From positions 12,121,398 to 12,185,397 of the forward strand of contig JAUJPP010000003.1 of the NCBI GenBank assembly GCA_030562195.1: a DNA stretch of 64,000 nt, given 5' to 3'. The position numbers were made by a program, and so were the translations under genes. Positions 40,870 to 51,480 of this stretch are shown here, piece by piece (position 1 is the first letter of the stretch; each line of letters opens with the position of its first letter). Below the pieces are notes generated by a model, which saw only the letters and a program-made list of their open reading frames with translations, did no database searches and was not told where the DNA came from. The stretch comes from Nipponacmea schrenckii (lineage: Eukaryota; Mollusca; Gastropoda; Lottiidae).

Positions 40870-41172
40870 ATCTCAATAGATATATCTACAGTCTAGAACG
40901 TGGGTATGACAGAAGTATATACCTATCTTATCATATGTATCAATATCTCAATAATATGTTTTTATAATGTACAGAAAAAACTCTACAACTATACTGTGTT
41001 ATATCAATTGTTTCAGTTATGAAATCACGTCTATCAGAATAACATCGATGATCTAGAAAGATACTGGTTTGAAAATCTATTCTCATCTCAGTATGAAACT
41101 CTATCAACATTTCGATGATATTATATATTATATCGCGAAAATCTAGAAAGATACAAGACGTCTATTCTCTTA
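40870..41172. repeat. degenerate direct repeat, left part
   Basis: Diverged units of roughly 100-120 bp share ATCTAGAAAGATAC, TCTATTCTCATCTCAGTATG and TATATTATATCG or TATATTATATGACGTC. The same words continue at 41800-42060 after an interruption by the retroposon-like copy and a 78-bp array. Confidence 0.5.
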
Positions 41173-41495
41173 GTTTAAACAATATTTTATTCATTGTACA
41201 TAATATATTTACAAATATATATAATTAGGGTTTCGGAAACAAGCCGAGGCTTATGCTAATCCGTCACCAATTAGAATTTACAAAACAAAAATTAAGGAAT
41301 CTATAAATAGATAATAATAAAATAGTTTAACATGCTGAATTTAATCATGTTTATATAATATTTAACATAAAATGTGCAAATGTGCATAGTGTGTCCACAC
41401 CAGACAGGGATCGTCATCACCAAGAATTCTGTACGTCAACAAGCAGAAGCGAAATTACAGACTAGGACAGCCGGGCTGGTCAAACTGGAGACTGC
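41173..41495 (-). mobile_element. dispersed repeat, copy 2 (possible 3' end of a retroposon on the minus strand)
   Basis: This is the longest well-preserved copy of the family also seen at 10848 and 52155. It begins TTTAAACAATATTTTATTCA and runs through CAGACAGGGATCGTCATCAC to GACAGCCGGGCTGG. It interrupts a degenerate tandem repeat (words shared at 40870-41172 and 41800-42060), which marks it as an insertion. On the minus strand it ends in an AATAAA-containing tail. Confidence 0.6.
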
Positions 41496-41546
41496 GTTGA
41501 CTTTAGATACATCTATTAAGGACTTAACTATTACATGATCAAACAA

Positions 41547-41800
41547 CTATGGTAAGTATTTAAGATCAACAACTAGGGTAAATATACAGGTTCCAAGTTT
41601 GGGTAGGTATTTCAGAATCAAGAGCTAGGGTAAGTATTTAGGATCAACAACTAGGGTAAATATACAAGTCCTAAGTTTGGGTAAGTATTTCAGAATCAAC
41701 AGCTAGGGTAAGTATTTAGGATCAACAACTAGGGTAAATTTACATGTCCCGAGTTTAGGTAAGTAATTCGGTATCAACAGCTAGGGTAGGTGTTGAGGAT
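41547..41800. repeat. tandem repeat, 78-bp unit, about 3 copies
   Basis: Each 78-bp unit contains two half-units, GGATCAACAACTAGGGTAAA and CAGAATCAACAGCTAGGGTA, each followed by a GTAAGTATTT-like word. Unit identity is high, so the array is recent. It lies directly right of the retroposon-like copy. Confidence 0.8.
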
Positions 41801-42060
41801 CAATTCTCTTCAAAGTTATAAACTATCCGTATTTCAATCATAATAATCACGTCTATCATATTAATAAGTCGAAGCTCTGAAAAGACACTGTATGGTATCT
41901 ATTCTTATCTCAGTATGTGCTTCTGATAATTTCTATATCCACATGTCAATTGTATATTATATGACGTCTATCATACTAAGGTATAATAATGTGGTTATAT
42001 TCAAGCTCTAGAAACATACGGTATAAAATCTACGACCACTTCTCTGTGTTGTAGCAATTA
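41801..42060. repeat. degenerate direct repeat, right part
   Basis: It resumes the words of 40870-41172: ATCACGTCTATCATA, AAGCTCTGAAAAGACAC, TCTATTCTTATCTCAGTATG, TATATTATATGACGTC and CTAGAAACATACGG. Confidence 0.45.
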
Positions 42061-42689
42061 AAAGGATGAGACTAGTGAGCTAATATTTCAGAATGTCTAA
42101 ATGAAACGTGACAAAAGTAGAAAAAGAAAACCTTAAATTCGGTAAAACGGTTTAGCATTAAGCCGTAAAATCTGCTGGAATTTTGACCATATTTTTAAAT
42201 AAAACGTTTTCTATAGGAAAAAACATCATAAATAAAAATGTATAGAGAAAAAAGAAATAAGGCAATACACATGCCTTAAATAATAGTTTATTGTTTATAG
42301 AATGCGGTAGGCTTAAATGATTTAATGATGTATTCTGTCAACATATCAAAACTCTCGAGTTAAAAAATAGAATCTGATACATAGATTCTCGAAAAAGATA
42401 AAAGGGTGTATGGAATTGGCAGACCTCGCCATAAGCTCTTTACTTTGACAATATTATTAATTCGGATAATAATGACATGTAATGTAAAATATGTATTTTT
42501 GAGTTTTTGAAGCAATGAGTTGACAATTATTTGATACAAATATTACTATTACAAATAAGATGAATTATTTATATCTAGTAACATGATTATATCACAGTTT
42601 CATGATATTTTCGTAAATGTGTAAGTGATATTGAGGTATTCAAGTATAATTTATCTGTGTTATATTTATAGTGCAAACATGCATTTTTA

Positions 42690-43000
42690 CTTCAATAAGT
42701 TATTGCTATAAACAGTTATTAATATAATATACAGTACTTTTTAATTCTAGTAGTTTGATATTGTTTCAAAAATGTTGCTTATTTTAACTTCATTCAATAT
42801 TGCTTTAAACAGAAATTATTTTATCATTTCGTACAGTTATTGCTTTAAACAGTAATTATTATATTACTTTTTACAGATATCGTTTCAAAAAGGAAATAAT
42901 TTATTACTCCATACAATTATTGTTCAAACAGTACTTTTGTTACTTCATACAGATGCTTTAAACAATGAATAATGCATAACTTCATAATTTACTTTAAACT
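42690..43000. repeat. diverged flank of the satellite array
   Basis: Units such as ATTGCTTTAAACAGTAATTAT and TTACTTCATACAGATGCTTT resemble the ATTACTTCAAACAGT unit of the main array at 43440, but are much more diverged. A non-repetitive insert (43001-43430) separates the two. Confidence 0.55.
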
Positions 43001-43430
43001 AGGCCTTCTCAACTGGCGGCGCGCGCGCCACGGCGAAAGTAGCGCGCAGACATATTTTGTGAGAAGAAAATAAAAATATAAGTGAAAAAATAAAATAAAA
43101 AAACCCCTAAAAATGTTAATACTTTGCCTCTCTTTCTGTTACCGATTGTAGGCCAATATGAATCTTTGATATCCACGTCCAATATATGGGATCAATTTTT
43201 ACTTGAACAATCCTTCCAAATGTAAGCATTTTCCATTTTCTATTTCAACACGATGTGATTTGTGACAGTAATTAATCGGAATGGTCTATCAGTGGAACTA
43301 ATTATTCCTAGAAATGCCACAGCTTACCCCCTCCACATACATCCTACAAAATTTATTGATAACTGGCGCTTCTTGGTCACTATTTTGACCAAAGAAGTGC
43401 TTCAGGAAATTACCTTGAGAAAACCTTCTT
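43001..43430. mobile_element. possible hAT-like insertion between satellite blocks
   Basis: The left end, GGCCTTCTCAACTGGCGGCG followed by CGCGCGCCACGGCG, is the only strongly GC-rich spot for many kilobases. It resembles termini of hAT/ZBED-type elements as I remember them. The right end has CCTTGAGAAAACCTTC, sharing TTGAGAAnnCCT with the reverse complement of the left end. I see no transposase motif in the open frame starting at 43262. Element class and borders are tentative. Confidence 0.3.
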
Positions 43431-43439
43431 CAATCAATC

Positions 43440-45110
43440 ATCTCATCCCTTCAAAGCGACATGAAATAACTCCAAACCGACATTTCATTACTTCATACAA
43501 TCATTTCATTACTTCAAACAGTAATTTCATTATTTAAATCGACATTTCATTACTTCAAACAATCATTTCATTACTTCAAACAGTAATTTCATTACTTCAA
43601 CCGACATTTCATTACTTCAAACAATCATTTCATTACTTCAAACAGTAATTTCATTACTTCAACCGACATTTCATTACTTCAAACAATCATTTCATTACTT
43701 CAAACAGTAATTTCATTATTTCAATCGACATTTCATTACTTCAACCGACATTTCATTACTTCAAACAGTAGCCAAATTTCATTTCTTCAAACAGTAATTT
43801 CACTATTTCAATCGACATGTAATAACTTCAAACCGACATTTCATAACTTCAAACAATCATTTCATTACTTCAAACAGACATTTCATTACATGTACTTCAA
43901 ACAATCATTTCATTACTTCAAACAGTAATTTCATTACTTCAAACCGACATTTCATTACTTCAAACAAACATTTGATTACTTCAAACCGACATCTTATAAC
44001 TTAAAACAGTCATTATTTTGATTACCTCAAAAAGTCATTTCGTTATTTCACCCGACATGTTTTAACTTAAAACAGTCATTCGATTACTTGAAACAGTCAT
44101 TTGATTACTTCAAAAAGTCATTTCGTTATTTCACCCGACATGTAATAACTTAAAACAGTCATTTGATTACTTCAAACAGTCATTTCATCTTTTCACCCGA
44201 CATGTAATAACTTAAAACAGTCATTTGATTACTTCAAACAGTCATTTCATTATTAAATACCGGCATGTAATAATATCAAACAGAAATTTCATCACTTTAA
44301 ACAATCATTTCATTATTTCACCCGACATGTAATAACTTCAAACAGTCAATATTGATTACTTCAAACAGTCATTTCATTATTTCACCCGACATGTATTAAC
44401 TTAAAACAGTCATTTGATTACGTGAGACAGTCATTTCATTATTTCACCCGACATGTAATAACTTAAAACAGTCATTTGATTACTTCAAACAGTCATTTCA
44501 TTATTTCACCCGACATGTAATAACTTAAAACAGTCATTTGATTACTTCAAACAGTCATTTCATTATTTCACCCGACATGTAATAACTTCAAACAGTCATT
44601 TGATTACTTCAAACAGTCATTTCATTATTTCACCCGACATGTATTAACTTAAAACAGTCAATTGATTACTTCAGTCATTTATTATTTCACCCGTCACTTA
44701 TTAACTTAACAGTCATTTGATTACTCCAAACAGTCATTTCATTATTTCACCCGACATGTAATAACTTCAAACAGTTTTTCGATTACTTTAAAGCGATATT
44801 TTCATCACCTCTTAAGCCATTCATTACTTCAAACAGTCATTGCGTTACTTCAAAACGCCATTTATTTACTTTCATGAGTCAATCATTACTTCAAAATTTC
44901 ATTATATTTCATTGACTTCGAGGGGTCATTTCATTCCTTCAAACGGAAATTCTATTACTTTAACTAACATTTTGAGTCATTTGATTACTCCAAACAGCCC
45001 TTTCATTACTTCAGTCATTTGGATTGCTTCAAACAGTCCTTTTGTAACATCGTCATTACGCCAAGCAGTCATTTCGTTACCATAAAGGCACATTCCATTA
45101 CTTTTATGAC
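43440..45110. repeat. large satellite array of about 21-nt units with higher-order structure
   Basis: About 75-80 units of the type CATTTCATTACTTCAAACAGT fill 1.6 kb. Three subfamilies alternate: CAGTCATTTGATTACTTCAAA, CAGTCATTTCATTATTTCAC and CCGACATGTAATAACTTAAAA. Between about 44290 and 44790 they form a regular 62-nt higher-order unit. At 43500-43740 a different order (ACAATCATTTCATTACTTCA then ACCGACATTTCATTACTTCA) prevails. The right end decays past 44800. Frames across it are repeat translations, not genes. Confidence 0.9.
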
Positions 45111-45514
45111 TCCAAACATGGCAATACATAGTGTAAGTTATGTGTGACAAGTTAAATCATAACGAATATGAAGTTTATCACACAGTTCGAATGTGTTGAA
45201 AAAAAAAATCTTGTCCGGCTGCTAGGCAACATAAAACGACTGTAAACCTCATAAATGTTATACCTTATAAACTTCATAAAGCATCATGGCCAGATCCCTA
45301 ATCCATTTATCTTATGAATAAATGTTGTTACTAAAAAAAAAGAAAGAAAAAGGCCATACATCAAATAATCGTATTTAAATCATATATTATATTCTATATA
45401 ATAATTAATATTAATTATTTAATCATAATCTCATGACTTGAGCATAAGCATAAAATCATAAAATCAAAATGAAACATTTGCTTTATTATCTTTCCTGGAA
45501 TTTCATGCAACGTC
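45111..45514. other. intervening AT-rich sequence
   Basis: I see no gene. A short A/G-rich tract lies at about 45333-45350. Confidence 0.4.
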
Positions 45515-45925
45515 GTTGTAGTTGATTCAATCTTTGCTAATGTATCTTAAATTATAATCCTTGAACGACATTTAGAAGTATCACAGCACATTAATAGACA
45601 ACAATTATTATGGATATAGACTTCTATTTATTAATTCAAACACAACGTTTCATTACACATACAGGTAACGTTATCAAGTGATAACTTGATAACGTTACCT
45701 GTATGTGTAATGAAACGTTGTGTTTGAATTAATAAATAGAAGTCTATATCCATAATAATTGTTGTCTATTAAAGTATCTTAAATTGTCTTATAGTTGATG
45801 CAATCTTTCTTAATATCTAAAACAATATTTTTTTTATAGTTGATTCAATTTTTCCAATCATTTCATACAATATTTCTTTAGGCCATAAGTGGATGTAATC
45901 TTTCTATATATTTGATACAATATAT
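45515..45925. repeat. degenerate minisatellite split by two insertions, left part
   Basis: Units of about 40-50 nt contain ATAGTTGATGCAATCTTTCT, ATATTTGATACAATAT and GTATCTTAAATT. A palindrome (45591-45772) lies inside it, with GTATCTTAAATT on either side (45542-45553 and 45774-45785). A satellite-carrying element (45926-47192) then interrupts it, and the same words resume at 47193. Confidence 0.6.
45591..45772. repeat. perfect palindrome, 89-bp arms with a 4-bp spacer
   Basis: The left arm (45591-45679) and right arm (45684-45772) are exact reverse complements by manual reading. The outer ends are TTAATAGACAACAATTATTA and its complement; the inner ends are GTTATCAAGT/ACTTGATAAC around GATA. 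There is no divergence between the arms. It may be a very young foldback insertion, a cruciform-forming site kept by gene conversion, or a sequencing or assembly fold-back artefact. Confidence 0.9.
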
Positions 45926-46174
45926 TTTATACGCCCCATGAATGGACGTATGGATGTATATTGTCGTCGCCCCTTTCCGACGGTCCGTTCGTCGATCAAC
46001 ATTAGTTGAAGACATAATAGAATCTACAAATTTCAAAGGATTTTAATTTAACTTCCTGTGAGCATTGGTAATGATAAGACGGTGGCCAAGTTCGACTTTC
46101 GCGAGTTATCTAGATTGTATCCGGTCCCAAGTTGATCAACAACAACTCAGGATTAATAAGACTTTAGGTAGAAA

Positions 46175-46340
46175 ACTATGGGTTCACTGTCATTTAGGCA
46201 CACATTTTTTAAGCACATCTCATTTAGACACGGTACTTTAGGCACATTTCATTCAGGCACACGGTCAGATAAGCATGTCATTTAGGCACAGCGTTTTATG
46301 CACACTTTTAATTAGGCACATACTCAATAAGGCACACTGC
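46175..46340. repeat. tandem TCATTTAGGCACA motif array inside copy C
   Basis: About nine diverged copies of TCATTTAGGCACA, spaced about 15-20 nt apart, form a block unlike the surrounding 160-bp units. This block is absent from the other three copies of the element in the window. Confidence 0.7.
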
Positions 46341-46450
46341 TTACCAAAACCATGACATGACTTTAAGGTGTTTTTCAAGGGCAGTAGTCGGAAGACAGAA
46401 CGACCAGGTTTACTTGCTTTGTACAACGATGGCCTACATCTGATGGCTTG

Positions 46451-46486
46451 TTTTTTTTTTTCTTTTTTCTTTTTTTTTCTTCTTTA
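46451..46486. repeat. T-rich polypyrimidine tract
   Basis: A T run with C interruptions, inside copy C. The K-rich minus-strand frame at 46434-46694 is partly a translation of this tract. Confidence 0.9.
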
Positions 46487-47192
46487 CGATGAACAGCTCT
46501 GAGTTAATGTCCCTGCATCTATATATGTTGGAGACACAATAGAAGATAATATTTTCAAATAATTCAATGAAACTTGATGTGAGCATTTGTTTTGATAGGA
46601 CGGCGGTCAAGTTTGAATTTGATGTTTTTTTGATGAATGGTTTCTGAGTTATTGCTCCTGCCTCTATATTTTTTACAACCCTTGATTTCTTCAAAATGTT
46701 TTTGTGTGTACAAAAGAATCTGTGATTTTCAATTGATTTTGATGAAACCTTGGTGTGAGCATTGGAATTGATAAGGCGTCGGTCAAGTTCGTATTTGACG
46801 ATTTTTCAATGAACGTTTTTTGAGCTGTTGCCATTGACTTAGTAAAATAGTGTCAAAAGTTTATTGTGGTAAATTGAAGCAACAATTTTCAATGGATTTG
46901 ATCAAACTTTGTATGATTATTGAAATTGATAAGCTTGCGGTTAAGTTTGAATTTAACGATTTTTCAATGAACGTTTTTTTTAGTTATTACCCTTGACTTA
47001 GTAAAATCGCGTTAAAATTGTATTGTTGGTGCAATAGAAGATGGACTTTAAATGCATTTCGATGAAAATTGTGTGAGCGTTGGCATTGAATACAATTTTC
47101 AATCAATGTTTTTTGAGTTATTGCCCAATATATTATTCAAATTCCATGCTACCAGTGGGCGTATATTTTTTTGCCTGGCAAACTATCTTTTT

Positions 47193-47345
47193 TCATAGTT
47201 GATGAAATCTTGCTTTATATTTGATACAATATCTGTGAAGTTGATTTGCATCTGTCTTTATATTTGATGCATTTTGTATCTGATACAGTATTTCTTTATA
47301 GTTGATACAATATTCAAAAGTCTTTGAAGTAGTTTCAATATATCT
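47193..47345. repeat. degenerate minisatellite, right part
   Basis: It resumes the units of 45515-45925: ATAGTTGATGAAATCTTGCT, TATATTTGATACAATATCTG and TTTATAGTTGATACAATATT. This supports copy C being an insertion into a pre-existing array. Confidence 0.6.
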
Positions 47346-49489
47346 TTGAAATTTAAACGAAACTCTGATTTTGAGGCTCTGATATGATTCACTTTCCGCC
47401 TCTGACATTGATTCACTGATTGAGTTCATTTCGAGTCTCTTACATTTTGGTCTGTACATTAGATTATACATTGTTGGTCTTCATCACTTCTAAAACTCAA
47501 TGTCAAAACCAAGTCAGTCGAACTTTAGTTGATATATTTTATCAGTTAGAACTTTGCCACTTGTTATATACCCATTCCAAATTTTTAAAGAGGGGTCCTA
47601 GAAAGTCGAAAGTCGAGTTTTAGTTCACTGGTTGAAGAACTTGTCGAGTTTTCAAGGTACGAGTTGTGCCCCTTGTTATTATTTATTGTTTATCAAATAT
47701 ATTAATTATTTGACATACAATTGATTTGTATATTTTTTATTCAATCTTTCGTTTATAGCTACTATATGCCTCCTTCCTCAGTTTACTCCCCTGAAATGTT
47801 ATGAAGGAATAAAATTTATTTGTAACTTTATTCATTATATATACGCGATATGTGTATAATATTCCCTTTAAGGTAATATAAAAAGTCAACTGCATCCTTA
47901 GGCGATATTAAAGTTTGAATTTGAATATGTTATGTTTGCCCTTAAGGCCAATAGATTGTTTTTTCATTTGTTTTATTCAAGGTTTGTCACAATGTTGTAT
48001 AGACAAATATATATTTCTATGAAATTATAATTCTTCACTACATCTAGGTAATTAAATACTTACATGAAGTACATTATATTTTGACACGCAATGACTTTCA
48101 ATGACGATATTTTTACACTGTCATACCAAGGTTATATTCAGTATAATATCTGTAGGCTTCTGTGTCCATCAAGCATACCAAATCTGGGATTCAGTTTTTC
48201 TGAAAAATGTGTAGAAACATTTTGCTGTTAGCATGGGTCAATACAAAGGAGGTCACTTTTCTTATTCCTTTCTTTCTAATATTTACAACAAATTCTGATA
48301 TGAAGTAATCAAAAGATCACTATAGTCTACTCTCTATGATTACCTCTTTGTCATTTTATATACCTGAACCAGCTCTAATATTTTTATTTTCTAGGCGGAT
48401 TACTATACATGCTGTTACAGGTAGATCGTTACCGCCCTCTTTATACCTATCTTAAATAAGTCAATTGTTTCATATACCTGTCTTACCTTACACTTCTTTG
48501 GGCCATCGAAAATTATATTCTACCTCTAGGTATTTAACTCAAGTTATCTGCCAAAATCTTCTTCGTGCTATCATGCATATCAAAAAATACTAAGATTGTT
48601 TTATTGTGTCTGTATAATTGTTACGAGTGTTATCCTGGATATATTTAAAACGAAGATCAAAGTTTAACTATAATGGAACTATATTCTGATTTATATGAAA
48701 GGTAAGAGATATACAATTATTCTCATATCCTTTTATGAAGAAGGAACAACTTAATATTACGGGAGTAATACATAATATAGTTCTACTATATGATAAAGGT
48801 AAAACAGAAATCTGTTTGGAAAAGGCATGAGGTACTGGCAAAATAACATGTGCCGATTCACTATACAAACGGTACCATGTTACATATTTACATATGGATG
48901 GCACAAGTTTCAACAAGAAAGTTCAAAGGTGAAGGTTGTCCCAATGTTGTTCTAGAAGTTATAGGGCCTAAGTATTAAGATTATTGTCTTATTATTGAGT
49001 ATTAAGTTGAATGAGAAACAAAGCAGATGACTAAAGATTATCTACCTTAATTCTGAACTTATCTATATACTAATCATCAACGTACAACTTGTCATGTGTG
49101 GACGATAACAATAGGCCTACTGTACAAACCCTAATGATGTAATAAATTCTACACTTTGTGATCCTCAACAAGACTCAATTAGTTCTCAAGCTTATTAAAA
49201 TATTTGGAAGCAATCAGTGTGTTACATCGTGTCAAATTATAGATGGTATTCAATTGTTTATAACAAAGCCCAAAATCAAACTCCCCAATTCAATAAAAAA
49301 AATTTATTGGATCATTTAGTAGCAATATTTTACTTCGCTTCCTCATACAAAGTATTTTCCTTTATTTGCCAGGTGACCGAGATTAACCTTTCTTACTCGA
49401 AACGCGGAAGAGTTCCTTGTTCCTTATGGTACATAAACAGGGAAATCAGATATAAACACGCAAAAATAGGAAAGTAGAAGGGGGGGTGA
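47346..49489. other. gene-free stretch
   Basis: I see no supported gene. Frames at 47420-47623, 48668-48916 and 49217-49477 show no motif. Confidence 0.4.
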
Positions 49490-50589
49490 TAGAATTAGGC
49501 TATTCATGTTCCATGTAGGCCTACTGATATTCGTGGAGAAATTGGAGATCAACGAAAGAAAACCTCTGAGGAGTAGCCTAGTCCTAAGCTTAGTGAAGCA
49601 AAATTTGGGCTATTTAAGGGCCTTAACTCTCTGCACGTTATCGATCGGAAAAACAACCAGGTAACTTGAGATTATGTAGGCTCTTGTGAGAGAACAAGAA
49701 AGAGAACTATAGATTAAACATTAGTCACTAGCCAAGGCCTAGAATAGACCGTCCTAATATAATTGACCGGACTAAATATATGACGAGGCCGAAAGGGCTT
49801 AGTAACCTAAACCCTTGGCCCCTTATACTATCATCTATTTCTATGAACTATGAAATTATAATCAAGGCCTTTGGACAGACAGCCGTCTCGTGGTCCCCGA
49901 ACTGATAGGTGCCAAGTCTTATTAATGCTGTGCATGCCTTCTTCAGGATGTAGGCCTAGGTAATAAGACTTCCAAGCCTTGACTAGGTCCGCGTAGGGCC
50001 TAGGCTAGGCCTATAGCATAATTATTATGTCATAATCCTCTCTAGCTAGACCTAAGACTTAGACAAAATAGGTCGAGGCCTTCTTACTACATGATTCATT
50101 CTAGGCCTTAATCAAATTTTTCATTTGATTTAAACATTATTTATTATTTCACAGTAATTACATAAATACGTACAAGTACATTATCATTATATGGTCAATT
50201 CGAAAATTCTGAAAAATCACAAAGCCCAGACTATGCCTACCACCGGTAAGCTAAGTTTGTCTGAAATGAATGTGTTGGCCTGTACAAGACTGAATAAGTA
50301 AGTAGCATACACAGTGACCTTCCAATAGGCTAAGTCTAACAGGAAGTGGGGACTAAGGCTAGATAGATTATTAAGCCTAGAAGATCTATGGATAAGCTAG
50401 GCTTACACGCTACAAACTAGGCTAGACTGGATCTATAGGCTAAACTCTTTTTGCTCCTCCTGTTTTTTTTGCTTGTAAACTTAAACTGTTCCAAGTTGAT
50501 TTGCAATCGGATACTTTACTGCAATACAGCTAACCTGAATTTCAGCTTAAAGAGACTGATTTCCTGATTTCAATAGTATCAACCTACTG

Positions 50590-50760
50590 TGGACTTCTCG
50601 TGTCGATTATTTATACAACACGTGCCATAAGTCTGTCGGCTGCTCTGATTATTATTGAGAAAAGGCATTGTGGGTATAACCGTCCGCCATATTGTTGTAT
50701 GTTTGTGCTGTCTTGTCTGTGTGTGTTTTCACGTGGAAAAAGGTAAAAAAAAGGTAATGT
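50590..50760 (+). promoter_or_regulatory. likely promoter and non-coding first exon of the CELF gene
   Basis: Within about 35 bp lie GGCATTGTGGGTA (reverse complement TACCCACAATGCC, a ZNF143/SBS-like motif) at about 50665 and GTCCGCCATATTG (reverse complement CAATATGGCGGAC, a strong YY1-like motif) at about 50683. Both are typical of TATA-less animal promoters. Downstream are two donor-like sites, AAAAAGGTAAAA (GT at 50743) and AAAAGGTAATG (GT at 50754). The first CELF coding exon has only 4 nt before its ATG after an acceptor, so an upstream non-coding exon is required; this is the best candidate. Linking the two across 3.6 kb is an inference. Confidence 0.45.
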
Positions 50761-51211
50761 GACTGCTTTCAAATATGCACACTAGAGCAACACTCTATAG
50801 TAGTGAATCGTAAAACGATTATGCAGCTCTATTTTAACAGACCAAGCCTACCGTAAACACAGGTAGGCTTGTATGTTACTAATTATGCTGTGTGAATGAA
50901 GACTGAATGTGATCATATGTTCTGATCTCTAGGCTACCCTGTACTGTAGGTCTACTCTTTTTCAGCAGATATTGTTGCGGATTTCTGCAAAAAATTTTTT
51001 GAAATGACTAATATGCCTACACTGGTGTTGATGATAGCCTACCTAGGCTATAATATTTTTTGAAGTCATATTTGAATATTGGATAACATTTTTGAAATAA
51101 ATGAATAGATTTATAAGGGGCAGAATGGAAGACAGGCCTGTCGGTGGGTACTCAGGATCTTATCTTGATGCTCATCGATGTTGTATGGCCTAATTATTTT
51201 ACCCTTTTGTA

Positions 51212-51240
51212 ATAAAGATATTATTATTATTATTATAATA
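51212..51240. repeat. (ATT)n microsatellite
   Basis: About six ATT units within AAGATATTATTATTATTATT. Confidence 0.8.
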
Positions 51241-51480
51241 GATCTATTCTAGGCCTATATGAAACTTGATGAAAACTTCAATAAATAAGTAAAACTCAGA
51301 TAGAACATTTTATTTAATTTGAGTTTGAGAGTGTTAATGTTTCCACAGTCCTTCTCATTTAGTAGACTAGATAGGCCTGTATTAGTCTAGCCTTCTACTG
51401 AATTAGTCTACTCTAGGATGGGTACGGTAGGCTATTGTCAGTTACTGTTACAGACACCGTAGGCCTAGCCTACTAGGAAT

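Larger units (their letters stand above)
45926..47192 (+). mobile_element. satellite-carrying element, copy C
   Basis: It begins TTTTATACGCCCCATGAATG, then GTATATTGTCGTCGCCCCTT and CCGACGGTCCGTTCG, matching the reversed left end of copy A. The body has units with GAGTTATTGCCCTTGACTTA-like text (GAGCTGTTGCCATTGACTTA, AGTTATTACCCTTGACTTAG) and GATGAAACTTGATGTGAGCA. It ends CCAGTGGGCGTATATT followed by TTGCCTGGCAAACTATC, matching copy B. It interrupts a degenerate minisatellite whose words flank both sides. Confidence 0.75.
49490..51480. other. region enriched in AGGCCT/TAGGCC words
   Basis: Words such as TAGGCCTA, AGGCCTAG, GGGCCTAGGC and TAGGCTA recur dozens of times in about 2 kb and are rare elsewhere in the window. 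They have no fixed spacing, so this is not a simple tandem repeat. The putative promoter of the CELF gene lies within the region. Whether the enrichment is regulatory or a compositional quirk is open. Confidence 0.5.

Noticed and set aside
43262..45085. Frames of 81-91 codons in the satellite region (starting at 43262 and 44840)
   Set aside because: The later parts are translations of the 21-nt satellite unit (repeated HFITS-like text), and the early part of the first shows no recognisable domain.
46434..46694. Minus-strand frame ending in a lysine-rich tail
   Set aside because: The tail is the translation of a T-rich tract inside satellite-carrying copy C.
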